Below, in pieces: positions 28,344-37,213 of a stretch of 64,000 nt of DNA. The number at the start of each line of letters is the position of its first letter. Position 1 is the first letter of the stretch. The stretch comes from Armatimonadota bacterium (lineage in GTDB: Bacteria > Armatimonadota > DTGP01 > JAKQQT01). The stretch spans positions 62,001-126,000 of the forward strand of contig DASXVS010000048.1 of assembly GCA_036504095.1 (NCBI GenBank), written 5' to 3'. Made by a program: the position numbers and the translations under genes. Below the pieces are notes generated by a model. The model worked only from the letters and a program-made list of their open reading frames with translations. It did no database searches and was not told the DNA's origin.

Positions 28344-30569
28344 TTACCGATGCGGAATCCTCAACAACCCGACGGCGATCAGCACCAGCGCCCCCACATA
28401 GAGCGCCACGGCGTAGTTCTGCACCTTACCGGTCTGCAACAGCCGCAGCTTGCTCCCGATCCATCGGGGCACGATGCCGGTCAGATTCACGAAGCCATCA
28501 ACGACCCACCGGTCCACAATGCGGATACCGTCGCCGATCATCAGACCAACACGCCCGACACCGTTCACCAGGCCATCCACAACATAACGGTCGAACGCCT
28601 TCGCGATCTCGGAAATGGCCTTGCACGGCGTCCACAGGATGGCAACGTACAGTTCGTCGAAATACCACTTGTTCAGCAGGAAGGTGTGGATCGGGCCCAG
28701 CGCCCTCAACGGTTCCTTCCAGAAGCCGGCCGGATCGATATCCGGCGCGTTGCCGTGCTCATGGATGTGGCCGTGAGCGTCTACCAGGCCGTTTGTCCTG
28801 GCGTATGCGGCGGCTTTGACCTGTGAATCCTCTACTGCCTTCTTGTATACGATGATCCCGAGCGCCAGCGCCACCAGGACGATCAGCATGCTCGGTACGG
28901 CAACCGCCGGGTTCAGACCGGTTATCTCGCCGAGGAGTCCCTCAGGATGCTCTTCCGGCGCGTGGACCGCTCTCAGCGCGGGATCAACCCCTGCTGTGGT
29001 GAGGTTGGCGCCGATCAGGTATTTCGGGAGCTCCGGCGCTTCACTGGTTCCCGCCACCACGGCGGGTCTGGGGGCCAGGTAATCTTTGAAAAGGTTGTTC
29101 CTCGGTATGCCTAGCCAGCCGGCGGCTACCGCGGGGATCGCCAGTATCACCAGCGGGGCAAGCATCGTCTTCCCGCTCTCGTGCACGTGGAGGCTCGGGT
29201 TACGCGTCTTGCCGTCGAAGACCATATACATTTGGCGCGTCATATAGAAAGGCGTGAGGAACGCGCCGATGCTTCCCAGGATCAGGAACCAGCCCTGCCC
29301 CTGGTGCGACAGCAATTTGGCGCCGTCCAGAATAGCGTCCTTGCTCCAGAAGCCCGCGAAGATGAACGGGAAGCCCGCCAGCGCGAGGAAACCGACCATG
29401 TACGTCCAGAACGTCCACGGCATCTTGTAGCGCAGGCCGCCCATCTCCCTCATGTCCTGCGTGCCCGTCCCATGAATCACAGAACCGGATCCGAGGAACA
29501 GCAGCGCCTTGAACGCCGCGTGGGTCATCAGATGGAACAGGCCCGCCACCCAGGAACCCAGGCCGATCGCCATCACCATGTAGCCCAACTGGCTCACGGT
29601 GCTGTATGCCAGAACGCGTTTGATGTCATTCTGCACGAGGGCGATGGTCGCCGCTATGATCAGCGTACAGACTCCGAGGAAGCGGACAAAGCCCAGGGGG
29701 GTCACGCCGATCGTGGTCACCAGCAGGTTCCACTGGAAAGTGTGCAGGCTTCCGTACTCAAAGAGGAAGAACGACCGGCCAACCAGATAGACGCCGGCCG
29801 CCACCATCGTGGCCGCATGGATCAATGCCGAGACCGGAGTGGGGCCTTCCATTGCATCCGGAAGCCACACGTGCAGCGGGAACTGGGCCGATTTGCCCAC
29901 CGCGCCGCAGAAAAGGAGCATCGCCGACGCGCCCGCGGCCCAGATCATTCCGGGATTGCCAGGGTCCAGCATCGAGCGCACTTCGACGAACGAGAACGTA
30001 TGAAAGGTGTTCCAGAGGATCATCACGCCGGCCAGGAAGCCGAGGTCGGCAAACCTCGTGACGATGAACGCCTTCTTGCCCGCCTTCATAGCCGATGGCT
30101 TCTGGTACCAGAACCCGATGAGCAGGTACGAGGACAATCCCACGAGTTCCCACCCTACCATCATCAGCAGCCAGTTGTCCGCCATCACCAGTGTGAGCAT
30201 CGATGCGGAAAACAGGCCGAGGTAGGCGTAGTAGATGTTGAAGCGCTTGTCACCGTGCATGTACCCGATGGAGTACAGCTGCACGACCGCGCTCACCGTG
30301 GTAACCACGAGGAGCATCATGACGGTCAGGTGATCGATCTGGAATCCGAACTTCAGAGCGCCGGCGGCCAGCGGAATCCACTCCCATGAATGCTGATATG
30401 CCGTTTGCTGACCGAGCGTCGTCGCGAACAACGCCACGGACCAAAGCCACGAAAGCGTTATCAGCGCCAGGCCGATATAGGCCGGCACAGGCTCCTTGTA
30501 TTTGCGCGCCAGATTGATTGGGAAGGAGAGCGCCGGCAGCAGTGCAATCCAGTATGAGTGCTCAAGCAT
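28344..30569 (-). CDS. nuoL: NADH-quinone oxidoreductase subunit L
   Basis: Largest antiporter-like subunit of complex I, 741 residues, with about 16 membrane helices and the long lateral amphipathic helix near the C-terminus. Motifs include WELVGLSSYLLIGFWY with the essential Glu, and KSAQFPLHVWLPDAMEGPTP with the Lys/His signature. The frame is open to 30614, but those extra codons lie within the heptad array, so ATG 30569 (MLEHSYWIALLPALSF) is chosen. There is no Shine-Dalgarno; the array ends about 12 bases before the ATG. Confidence 0.97.
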   Translation of the reverse strand: MLEHSYWIALLPALSFPINLARKYKEPVPAYIGLALITLSWLWSVALFATTLGQQTAYQHSWEWIPLAAGALKFGFQIDHLTVMMLLVVTTVSAVVQLYSIGYMHGDKRFNIYYAYLGLFSASMLTLVMADNWLLMMVGWELVGLSSYLLIGFWYQKPSAMKAGKKAFIVTRFADLGFLAGVMILWNTFHTFSFVEVRSMLDPGNPGMIWAAGASAMLLFCGAVGKSAQFPLHVWLPDAMEGPTPVSALIHAATMVAAGVYLVGRSFFLFEYGSLHTFQWNLLVTTIGVTPLGFVRFLGVCTLIIAATIALVQNDIKRVLAYSTVSQLGYMVMAIGLGSWVAGLFHLMTHAAFKALLFLGSGSVIHGTGTQDMREMGGLRYKMPWTFWTYMVGFLALAGFPFIFAGFWSKDAILDGAKLLSHQGQGWFLILGSIGAFLTPFYMTRQMYMVFDGKTRNPSLHVHESGKTMLAPLVILAIPAVAAGWLGIPRNNLFKDYLAPRPAVVAGTSEAPELPKYLIGANLTTAGVDPALRAVHAPEEHPEGLLGEITGLNPAVAVPSMLIVLVALALGIIVYKKAVEDSQVKAAAYARTNGLVDAHGHIHEHGNAPDIDPAGFWKEPLRALGPIHTFLLNKWYFDELYVAILWTPCKAISEIAKAFDRYVVDGLVNGVGRVGLMIGDGIRIVDRWVVDGFVNLTGIVPRWIGSKLRLLQTGKVQNYAVALYVGALVLIAVGLLRIPHR

Positions 30570-30580
30570 AGTCAGTGTCA

Positions 30581-30657
30581 GGGCTGAGGGCTGAGATGCG
30601 AGGGCTGAGGTCAATCGGCTGAATCTCAGCCCTCAGCCCATCTCTCTCAGCCCTCTC
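30581..30657. repeat. Period-7 array GGGCTGA / TCAGCCC between nuoK and nuoL
   Basis: Eleven heptads in unbroken register fill the gap. The first half is based on GGGCTGA (30581, 30588, 30602, 30616) and the second half on CCCTCAG/CTCTCAG, its complement, so the transcript would fold back. It runs from next to the nuoK stop to near the nuoL start. Confidence 0.9.
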
Positions 30658-31002
30658 CTACCATTTCATCCAGTTGATCTCGTCCACGCTGATGCTGTGG
30701 GCGTTCTTATAGACAGTAAGTATGATCGCGAGGCCGATAGCAGCCTCGGCGGCGGCGATGGTGATGACCACTACCGCGAAAGCGTGTCCACCCAGGATGG
30801 GCAGCTGCCCGTTCGGCACGGCGTTCGCGGCCGGGCCGAGGTATCTGTTGAATGCCACAAGGTTCAGGTTCGCCGCGTTCAACATCAGTTCGATGCACAT
30901 CAGAACGGATACGGCGTTCCTGCGCGTCAGCGCACCCATGAGCCCGATGCAGAAGAGCGCGGCGCTGATCATCAGGAAGGGTGTAAGCGGGTTCTGGATC
31001 AC
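30658..31002 (-). CDS. nuoK: NADH-quinone oxidoreductase subunit K
   Basis: Small membrane subunit of complex I, 114 residues with three membrane helices, the usual shape though slightly longer than E. coli NuoK. MCIELMLNAANLNLVAF carries the conserved membrane Glu involved in proton movement; AAAEAAIGLAIILTVYKN carries the second. The GTG start at 31002 is preceded by GGAGGTGAGG and overlaps the nuoJ stop by four bases (GTGA), so translation is probably coupled. Confidence 0.96.
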   Translation of the reverse strand: MIQNPLTPFLMISAALFCIGLMGALTRRNAVSVLMCIELMLNAANLNLVAFNRYLGPAANAVPNGQLPILGGHAFAVVVITIAAAEAAIGLAIILTVYKNAHSISVDEINWMKW

Positions 31003-31583
31003 AGCCTCACCTCCGCTGCCGGCCCGTGCGCCGGGTCCTGGTCGTCATATATCTCATTGATGTGCTGCACCGGCACCACTTCTTCGCCCGAAGCCAGGAC
31101 GATGGCTGCGACGAGCGCGGCCAGCAGAACGATGGACGCAACCTCAAACGGGATGATGTAAGTAGTGAGGAGTTGAATGCCCAGAACCTGCGGCGTATTG
31201 GCAACGATGCCCGGGTCGGTTTGCAACGGCCACGGTTGGCGCATCAGGAACGTGCCGAGCAACACCATCATCACGCCTGCCGTCGCCAGCCCAATCGGCC
31301 ATTGCGAGTGCGTGGGGCCGCCGAACGTCGTACCAGTGAGCCCCTGCGTGAGCATAATGGCGAACAGGATAAGCACCGTGATGGCGCCAACATAGACCAG
31401 CACCTGCGCCGCCGCGATGAACTCCGCGTTCAAAAGCAGATACAGGCCGGCCACACCCACAAACGATACGCCGAGGCAGAGCGCCGCGTGAATCAGATTG
31501 CGAAGCGTCACCACCAGCACGGCGGGCACCAGCGTTAACAACGCCAGCGCAACAAACGATATGACTTCCGCGGTCGTGTTCAT
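30999..31583 (-). CDS. nuoJ: NADH-quinone oxidoreductase subunit J
   Basis: Membrane subunit of complex I, 194 residues with five membrane helices. LLLNAEFIAAAQVLVYVGAI is the conserved helix around the pi-bulge region of NuoJ. The C-terminal tail after the last helix is soluble and polar. Overlaps nuoK by four bases. The ATG at 31583 is immediately preceded on its strand by the heptad array 31587-31642 and lacks a Shine-Dalgarno. Confidence 0.95.
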   Translation of the reverse strand: MNTTAEVISFVALALLTLVPAVLVVTLRNLIHAALCLGVSFVGVAGLYLLLNAEFIAAAQVLVYVGAITVLILFAIMLTQGLTGTTFGGPTHSQWPIGLATAGVMMVLLGTFLMRQPWPLQTDPGIVANTPQVLGIQLLTTYIIPFEVASIVLLAALVAAIVLASGEEVVPVQHINEIYDDQDPAHGPAAEVRL

Positions 31584-31586
31584 TGT

Positions 31587-31642
31587 CAGGATTCAGATTT
31601 CAGGATTCAGGTTTCGGGATTCAGGATTCTGCATCTGAATCC
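31587..31642. repeat. Period-7 array CAGGATT between nuoI and nuoJ
   Basis: Six heptads CAGGATT, CAGATTT, CAGGATT, CAGGTTT, CGGGATT, CAGGATT in exact register (31587-31628), then CTGCATC-TGAATCC, which is partly complementary. On the minus strand the array ends four bases before the nuoJ ATG. Confidence 0.9.
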
Positions 31643-31663
31643 TGCCCCTTGGCCCCTGCATAT

Positions 31664-32155
31664 TCATTTCGTTTTCGGCGGGTTCTCCGGCACGGGCACA
31701 GCCTGCCCTTCGATGCCGTACACCAGCTTTGTCCGGTCGTACATCGCGAATTCGAATTTGTGGCCAAGCACGATGCTCCGAACGGGTTTCGTCGGGCACG
31801 CTTCCTCGCACAACCCGCAGACCATACAGATGGCCGCGTTGATCGTGAAGACGACCGCTTCCTTCTTCTTCTCCGGCTTGGGGGCGTTGGGATCGGCAGC
31901 CTCTCCATGCGCCGGCCCGTGGATGACATCCTCAATGTGGATGCACTGCGTCGGACACACCTTTTCGCACAGGTGGCACACGATGCAAATGTCCAGATCC
32001 ACTTCCGGAAACCCACGGAAGCGCGGCGCGAGGTCCGGGCGAACGTCCGGGTACTGAACAGTCGTCTCCGCCCGCCGTCGGTTGGCGTTCGTGACCTTCA
32101 GCCCCTTCAGCATGCTGTACAGGCTATACCCGGCTTCTTTGAGGTACTGCCGCAC
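31664..32155 (-). CDS. nuoI: NADH-quinone oxidoreductase subunit I
   Basis: Peripheral-arm subunit of complex I carrying two [4Fe-4S] clusters (N6a, N6b) that pass electrons toward quinone. 163 residues. The cluster motifs are CIVCHLCEKVCPTQCI and CMVCGLCEEACPTKP, all eight Cys present. A charged insert of about 20 residues (HGEAADPNAPKPEKKKE) lies between them. GTG start at 32155 with AAGGAG about eight bases before it; the gene overlaps the end of nuoH by 32 bases. Confidence 0.96.
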   Translation of the reverse strand: MRQYLKEAGYSLYSMLKGLKVTNANRRRAETTVQYPDVRPDLAPRFRGFPEVDLDICIVCHLCEKVCPTQCIHIEDVIHGPAHGEAADPNAPKPEKKKEAVVFTINAAICMVCGLCEEACPTKPVRSIVLGHKFEFAMYDRTKLVYGIEGQAVPVPENPPKTK

Positions 32156-33323
32156 TCGCCATCTCCTTCGCCGATTGTGTGCCGGTTGGCACGACTTTCT
32201 TCATCCCGATCAGCAATAGCCCAATCAGGCCGATCCAATTTACCGCGGCCAGCACACCCAACTGGGCATTGTGCGACATCGGAAGGGCAACGGTCATCGA
32301 GTTGACCACCACCCCGATCATCGTCACCGGGATCAGCACCTTCCAGCCGAGTTCCATCAACTGGTCCACCCGAACGCGGGGAAGCGTTCCGCGGATCCAC
32401 ATTGTGAAGAACACTACACCCCACGTCTTCGCCATGATCACGATGAATGCCGCGAGCTTCCCGAGCGCGCCCGCCGACTCCATCCACCCGTTGAATGAGG
32501 GAATCGGCAATGTCCAACCGCCCAGGTAGAGGCTCACGCAGATGATCGAGATTGTGAAGGTGTTCGCGAACTCCGCCAGGAAGAACAGCGCGAACTTCAT
32601 CCCGCTGTATTCCGTGTTGAAGCCGGCAACCAGCTCCGACTCCGCCTCCACCATATCGAACGGCGTGAGGTTCACCTCGGCCAGGCCCGCCGTGAGGTAG
32701 CACAGCGCCATCACGGGTGTGATGAACAGGTACCATACAGCGGACTGCTGGTGGATGATGTCGCCCAAGCGAAGGCTGCCAGCCAGAACGACTGGCGCGA
32801 TCATCGCCAGCACCAGCGGAACCTCATAGGACACAATCTGGGCCGCGCTGCGCATCCCGCCCAGCAATGCGTACTTATTGTTACTCGCCCAACCGGCCGT
32901 GATGAAGCCGATGACGGCGACGGACGTGATCGCGGAGATGTAGAGGATACCCACATTCAGGTCAGCCGCTACCAGGCCGGGGCCGAACGGAATAACCACG
33001 TAAACCAGGTAAGCCGGCAAGAAGACGATGCTTGGCGAGAGGATGAACGCCAGGCGATCGGCAAGCGTGGGGATGACGTCTTCCTTGAGCAGCAATTTCA
33101 ACGCGTCCGCCACGGTCTGGAAATAGCCTCGAGGGCCGACGCGGTTGGGACCGATGCGATTCTGAATATCACCGAGGAACTTCCGGAGGACCAGGATCAT
33201 GATGAGGACGGTCAGCAGGATGCCGATCAGTATCCCCACAGCGTACGCGGTCATGATCAACAAATCGTGGACCACCGGATTCTTGAGTAGTTGTTGGATC
33301 AATGGGTTGTCTCGCGCCGTCAC
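32124..33323 (-). CDS. nuoH: NADH-quinone oxidoreductase subunit H
   Basis: Membrane subunit that forms most of the quinone site of complex I. 399 residues, eight to nine membrane helices. Conserved NRIGPNRVGPRGYFQTVADA and the acidic loop EVNLTPFDMVEAESELVAGF are both present. GTG start at 33323; the upstream promoter (33422-33451) makes nuoH the first gene of this cluster. nuoA-G are absent here, so the rest of complex I must be encoded elsewhere. Confidence 0.97.
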   Translation of the reverse strand: MTARDNPLIQQLLKNPVVHDLLIMTAYAVGILIGILLTVLIMILVLRKFLGDIQNRIGPNRVGPRGYFQTVADALKLLLKEDVIPTLADRLAFILSPSIVFLPAYLVYVVIPFGPGLVAADLNVGILYISAITSVAVIGFITAGWASNNKYALLGGMRSAAQIVSYEVPLVLAMIAPVVLAGSLRLGDIIHQQSAVWYLFITPVMALCYLTAGLAEVNLTPFDMVEAESELVAGFNTEYSGMKFALFFLAEFANTFTISIICVSLYLGGWTLPIPSFNGWMESAGALGKLAAFIVIMAKTWGVVFFTMWIRGTLPRVRVDQLMELGWKVLIPVTMIGVVVNSMTVALPMSHNAQLGVLAAVNWIGLIGLLLIGMKKVVPTGTQSAKEMASAAVPQRSRV

Positions 33324-33421
33324 ACCGGCGGAATTACGAGCGACGGCCCCTGGAACGCCGCGCCCATTGGAATCGGCCGGGGCAATTGACCCCGGAATTA
33401 TAAATGCAATTCCAACACAGC

Positions 33422-33451
33422 ATTATAGAGACGCTGGCATTGGGGATTCAA
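33422..33451 (-). promoter_or_regulatory. Sigma70-type promoter for nuoH-N
   Basis: On the minus strand, TTGAAT (33446-33451) and TATAAT (33422-33427) with an 18-base spacer, about 100 bases before nuoH. A second TATAAT on the same strand (33397-33402) lacks a good -35. Confidence 0.55.
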
Positions 33452-33599
33452 TTCTGATCGACCGTAAAATGGCCTCCGACTTCGTCGCAATGCCCCGTTC
33501 TGCCACCCAGGTCGGCCCAAATAGGCACCATTCTTGCTTTCTCTTATGGTACAACTAAATACCGGCCCGGATGCGTGGGCCAGGTAAGGATGGTGCGCG

Positions 33600-33782
33600 A
33601 TGGAACGTTGCCTGATGTGTCGGATGTGGAAGCCCGTCTGGAAATGGCTGGAAGAGGTTGACCGTCTCACCGGCCGAAGGATGCGCGTTGGCGCGCTGTG
33701 CCGCGCCTGCTGCTCTTGTGAAGATTTGATCGCCCACACGGTGCCCCAACACGAAATCCCGAACGGACTGCCGGCGAGATAA
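33600..33782 (+). CDS. Small Cys-rich hypothetical protein
   Basis: A 60-codon frame with CLMC at residues 4-7 and CRACCSC at about 34-40, giving two Cys pairs suited to zinc binding, and a Trp-rich stretch (MWKPVWKWLEE). Upstream AAGGATGG lies about nine bases from the ATG. It stands alone in a gap of about 700 bases. No family recognised; it may be a chance frame. Confidence 0.3.
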   Translation: MERCLMCRMWKPVWKWLEEVDRLTGRRMRVGALCRACCSCEDLIAHTVPQHEIPNGLPAR

Positions 33783-34037
33783 TTGCGGCAGCCTGCCGTG
33801 CCCGGCTCGTTCGGGAGCATAACGGCCACCCCGGCCGCCACGGTCTTCAAAGACCGCTGTGCGCTCCTTTGGGAGCGCCCTTTGCGTCGCCCAAACGCGG
33901 CGCCACGGCCGGGGCAGGCCGTTTTGCGTGTGCTCCAACAGTAGCGCCGGCATCCTCGCCGGCATCCGAAACAGTAGCGCCGGCGTCCCCGCCGGCATCG
34001 GTGGGGCCGGGCCACCGAACGAGGCGGGCGTCCTCCG
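33783..34037. other. Repeat-rich gap between nuoH and the MidA-like gene
   Basis: No gene supported. It holds GC-rich inverted words (GCCACGGTCTTCAAAGACCG, GCGCTCCTTTGGGAGCGCC) and two copies of a 33-base unit starting AACAGTAGCGCCGGC at 33937 and 33970. These look like REP-type elements. Confidence 0.6.
33937..34001. repeat. Two tandem copies of a GTAGCGCCGGC element
   Basis: Units start at 33937 and 33970 and read AACAGTAGCGCCGGCRTCC, then YCGCCGGCATC. Each contains a small palindrome, GCCGGC...GCCGGC. Related words occur near 45512 and in the terminator at 53448. Confidence 0.75.
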
Positions 34038-35117
34038 CTACATCCTCTCCTGCACCAGCACGCCCAGCCCCCCGAGGCCCTCTTCCAACCGCCCCAGCCG
34101 ATCCACCGCATCCAGTTCCGCGTGCGTCGCACCCGGCGCCTGCATGAGGGCGCGCCCGTGCTCTTTCCAACCGAGCCTTGTCAGAAACTCCCGCTGATTT
34201 GTACGCTCGATTCTCCGAAGGCCCGCCCGCTCGCCAAATCGCTCCACCGCCGTCCAGCAAACGTGGGCCGTCAGGTCTTGCATGCCGATCCGCAACAGGA
34301 AATCCTCATTCGCGGCGTGGCGGTAATGGGCAAGGAGCGTGCCGCGGGGAAACCGTCTCACGCCGGACGCATCGTACCCGTAGTCGATGGTGAGGATCCG
34401 CCCCGCTTCCAAAGCGCCGGCCACGCTTTGCAGCCACGGCTCGATCCCCAGGTTGACCTCGATCTCGGCTCCCTCCTCCACCTCCAGCCCGGCAACCGCA
34501 ATCCAGTCGGCCAGAACCGGCGAGCTCAAGGGGCCCTCATGTTCGATGAGCCGGTCCCCGTCGAGCGCCACGAAGACTTCGCGTAACCCGCCTTCCACGG
34601 ACCGGACACGGTTCACGGGAAACGCATCCGGCAGTTCATTGGACAGGTACAACCCGGAGAACGGCGCGATCGACCCAATATCCGGTACTATGCGGACTTC
34701 ACCAGGCAGCCGGGCGCGTAAACGCTCCGCGGCGGGGCTGTAAGGCTCGACAATGGCGTATGAGACGGCCGCGCCGCCGGCCTCTTCCGGCCAGGCGTCC
34801 AGAAAGGACTCCGCCAGCGCCCCGGTCCCGGCGCCCTGTTCCACAACCGTGAATTCCGATCCGCCGATCTCGCGCCGAACGCTCGCCGCGTACCGCGCCA
34901 GCAGCCTCCCGAACAACGGGTGCGTCTCAGGGGCGGTCAGGAAGTCGCCGGCGCGCGTCGTCGCGTCCGGGTGACTGCGATAGTAGCCCAGCGGATCGTG
35001 GTACAGGGCCAGCGCCATGAACCGCGCGAACGTCATCGGCCCTCCGGAACGAATCTCGGCCCGGATCAATTCCTCCAGCGCCAGAGATCTCCGCACGTCG
35101 TTGTACAACGCCTTCAT
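34038..35117 (-). CDS. MidA/NDUFAF7-type SAM-dependent methyltransferase
   Basis: A 359-residue class I methyltransferase of the COG1565 (DUF185, MidA) family. The N-terminus LEELIRAEIRSGGPMTFARFMALALYHDPLGYY and AGDFLTAPETHPLFG are family signatures, and VVEQGAGTGALAESFLDAW is the SAM-binding motif I. ELPDAFPVNRV fits motif IV. The human homologue NDUFAF7 methylates an arginine of the complex I subunit NDUFS2 and is needed for assembly. Its place upstream of the nuoH-N cluster, on the same strand, supports a similar role here, which is inference. No Shine-Dalgarno before ATG 35117. Confidence 0.88.
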   Translation of the reverse strand: MKALYNDVRRSLALEELIRAEIRSGGPMTFARFMALALYHDPLGYYRSHPDATTRAGDFLTAPETHPLFGRLLARYAASVRREIGGSEFTVVEQGAGTGALAESFLDAWPEEAGGAAVSYAIVEPYSPAAERLRARLPGEVRIVPDIGSIAPFSGLYLSNELPDAFPVNRVRSVEGGLREVFVALDGDRLIEHEGPLSSPVLADWIAVAGLEVEEGAEIEVNLGIEPWLQSVAGALEAGRILTIDYGYDASGVRRFPRGTLLAHYRHAANEDFLLRIGMQDLTAHVCWTAVERFGERAGLRRIERTNQREFLTRLGWKEHGRALMQAPGATHAELDAVDRLGRLEEGLGGLGVLVQERM

Positions 35118-35203
35118 CGCGGCCCGTCCAAATCCAGGGCTGGCACCATACGCCGGCGGGCAAAGAGGATTTCGGACCGATGGCGCGCCAGGTGAATTGA
35201 GTG

Positions 35204-35209
35204 TATAAT
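35204..35209 (+). promoter_or_regulatory. -10 box upstream of the pseudopilin gene
   Basis: Perfect TATAAT, 38 bases before the ATG at 35248. The hexamer 17 bases upstream (TGGCGC) is a poor -35, so an activator or another -35 spacing may be needed. Confidence 0.45.
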
Positions 35210-35247
35210 CATGCTATTCATCATGGATTCTCAGTAAGGAGGCAACC

Positions 35248-36012
35248 ATGAGACTTCGCCGCGGATTCACGCTTATCGAACTGCTCGTAGTCATCGCTAT
35301 CATAGCGATCCTGGCCGCGATCTTGTTCCCCGTATTCGCCAAGGCCCGCGAACGCGGCAAAATGGCGGCCTGCCTCTCCAACAGCAAGCAAATCGGATTG
35401 ATTTTGCGGCAGTACGCGGATGACTACGATGAAGGGCTTCCCTTCAACCCGTATACCACCTCCCTGCCGCACACGCGTCCATGGGTCCACCTGTTCATGG
35501 CCTATGCCAAGAGCGCAGATATCTTCCGCTGCCCCAGCCATGCGGGGACGCCGGTTAAAGCCTGGAAGATCGACTCGGAACATTTCTTTACCACGGGCTA
35601 TCCGGCCAACAACGGGGCTATTCCCGCCAATCCCGACGTGAACACGTGGTACACAAGGGAGGTCCCGGCGATTGGCTACGCATTCAACGAAGTCCAGATC
35701 GGAGGCTACCTGGACAACAAGCGCCACACCCTGAAGCAGTTGAAGGACCCGGCGAGCATCGCCATGTTCGGCGACGGCATCTATTGGTACTCTGGCGCCA
35801 ACGCCCCGTCTGTTCTGCCATCCGGCGATCCACCCGGCACCAAATACTGGGACTGGGGGGAACCCGGCGTCAGCGATTGGTGGGGCAGGCCGCAGCACCT
35901 GGGTGGCTGCGAATTCGTGTACGCTGATGGCCACGCAGGGTGGGCGAAGCCGGTGAAGCTCACCAACAGCGGGTATTTCTACGGCTACTACCCCAAGGCG
36001 CGCCTCAACTAG
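35248..36012 (+). CDS. DUF1559-like prepilin / pseudopilin
   Basis: A 254-residue exported protein with a type IV pilin-like N-terminus: [19 protein letters not shown], where prepilin peptidase cuts before Phe and methylates it. [20 protein letters not shown] and [21 protein letters not shown] follow, a signature seen in many copies in Armatimonadota and related planctomycete-type proteins. The C-terminus has [12 protein letters not shown], the H/DG motif region of these proteins. The role is surface display or a secretion pseudopilus. AAGGAGG lies six bases before the ATG. Confidence 0.9.
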   Translation: MRLRRGFTLIELLVVIAIIAILAAILFPVFAKARERGKMAACLSNSKQIGLILRQYADDYDEGLPFNPYTTSLPHTRPWVHLFMAYAKSADIFRCPSHAGTPVKAWKIDSEHFFTTGYPANNGAIPANPDVNTWYTREVPAIGYAFNEVQIGGYLDNKRHTLKQLKDPASIAMFGDGIYWYSGANAPSVLPSGDPPGTKYWDWGEPGVSDWWGRPQHLGGCEFVYADGHAGWAKPVKLTNSGYFYGYYPKARLN

Positions 36013-36048
36013 CCGGGGCCGGTCGAAATCCGCCGGTGCACCACATTG

Positions 36049-37026
36049 ATGAGACCCCTCTTCGTCCGGTGTATCAAACTCCTGATTGCCGCCGCGCTTA
36101 TCACGTCGCGGGTTGGCCGGCCGGCACATGCGGCGGCGGTCCTAACGGCCGCTGTACCCGCTGGTGTCGCCCCGGATAACGCCACCCCCGCCGCAGTGTA
36201 TTGCACGTTGACGGGCGGCTACCCCAACAACGTATACGCCATCAAGGGCACGTTCTCGACGGGCATGCGGCCTTATTACGGCCTCACTTGGGCCGCGCAG
36301 CGCCAGTTGTGGGCGGCCCAGGAAGAGCGTTGGGACACCTGCCAGCCTCTCCTTGAAACAGACAAGTATGGCAACTGGAAGGGGCACATCTTCGTACGCC
36401 TCGAGGCGACCGCCCCCCGGGGCCACATCCTTTTCCGCATCAGCGTTGTCGCCCTCAGACCGGTCGAGGACGCCGGGCCCACCGTGAGTGAATGGTACAG
36501 CACGGATTCGGTCACCATCGCGCCGGACGGGGATGGCGCCTGGTTTCGCGGCCACGCATACACCGATCCTGGCTGTACCGTGCCCGCCAACGGGGCCATA
36601 ATACGGGCCATTGGCCTCACAGGCAGCATCTCCGGCTCGGGCCTCACGCAGTATTCCGCGGTTCCGGACGGCCAGAACCCCGTCGACGTCGGCTATTTCA
36701 ACGTGGCCGTCACTTCGGGATGGGTGATGGACGTCACCGCGCGCACCCGAGACGGCCAGATTGTGACAGTCTACGTTAAGACCGCGCCGCCGTGGATTAT
36801 CCCGCCCGGCGAAACAGCCTCGGTGGATGGCGCCGTGTGGGGCGATGTGAACGGAGATGGCGTGTTGAACGCCCACGACGTAACCCTGGCGCTGCAGATA
36901 GCTTCCGGCATCAACCCATGCCCGCTCGCTTTCCGCAGCCGCGCTGACGTCTGTCCGGATCCGGTTGATCACCTCGTCACCGTAGAGGACGCGATAGCCA
37001 TCGCACGCCGCGTTTGTGCCGGGTGA
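36049..37026 (+). CDS. Secreted protein with dockerin-like C-terminus
   Basis: A 325-residue exported protein with a signal peptide (about residues 1-30, ending PAHA). The middle is beta-rich and not recognised. The C-terminal 65 residues resemble a type I dockerin: DVNGDGVLNAHDVTLALQIA is a clear calcium-binding repeat, and HLVTVEDAIAIARRV a weaker second one. Dockerins bind cohesins, though in many bacteria this module only closes a secreted protein. The ATG at 36049 is preferred to the TTG at 36046. It follows the pseudopilin by 36 bases. Confidence 0.7.
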   Translation: MRPLFVRCIKLLIAAALITSRVGRPAHAAAVLTAAVPAGVAPDNATPAAVYCTLTGGYPNNVYAIKGTFSTGMRPYYGLTWAAQRQLWAAQEERWDTCQPLLETDKYGNWKGHIFVRLEATAPRGHILFRISVVALRPVEDAGPTVSEWYSTDSVTIAPDGDGAWFRGHAYTDPGCTVPANGAIIRAIGLTGSISGSGLTQYSAVPDGQNPVDVGYFNVAVTSGWVMDVTARTRDGQIVTVYVKTAPPWIIPPGETASVDGAVWGDVNGDGVLNAHDVTLALQIASGINPCPLAFRSRADVCPDPVDHLVTVEDAIAIARRVCAG

Positions 37027-37213
37027 CAGGCCCGCGAAGCCCCAACCTGAATCCCGGATTCCTTCGGCCTCCCCTTTCCGAGTGGCCGCGTACGGGCACG
37101 GTCCGTTCCCCGTTTGCCCGCCCTCGATCCGCGGCATACAATGAGACCGGAACAACGTACGAGCGCAATCAGTCATACCAGACGTCCACCATCACATTCT
37201 GAAAGGATTACCT

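Noticed and set aside
30581-30657. Possible CRISPR array
   Set aside because: Units are 7 bases, contiguous, without spacers, and no cas gene is in the window. The same holds for the other heptad arrays.
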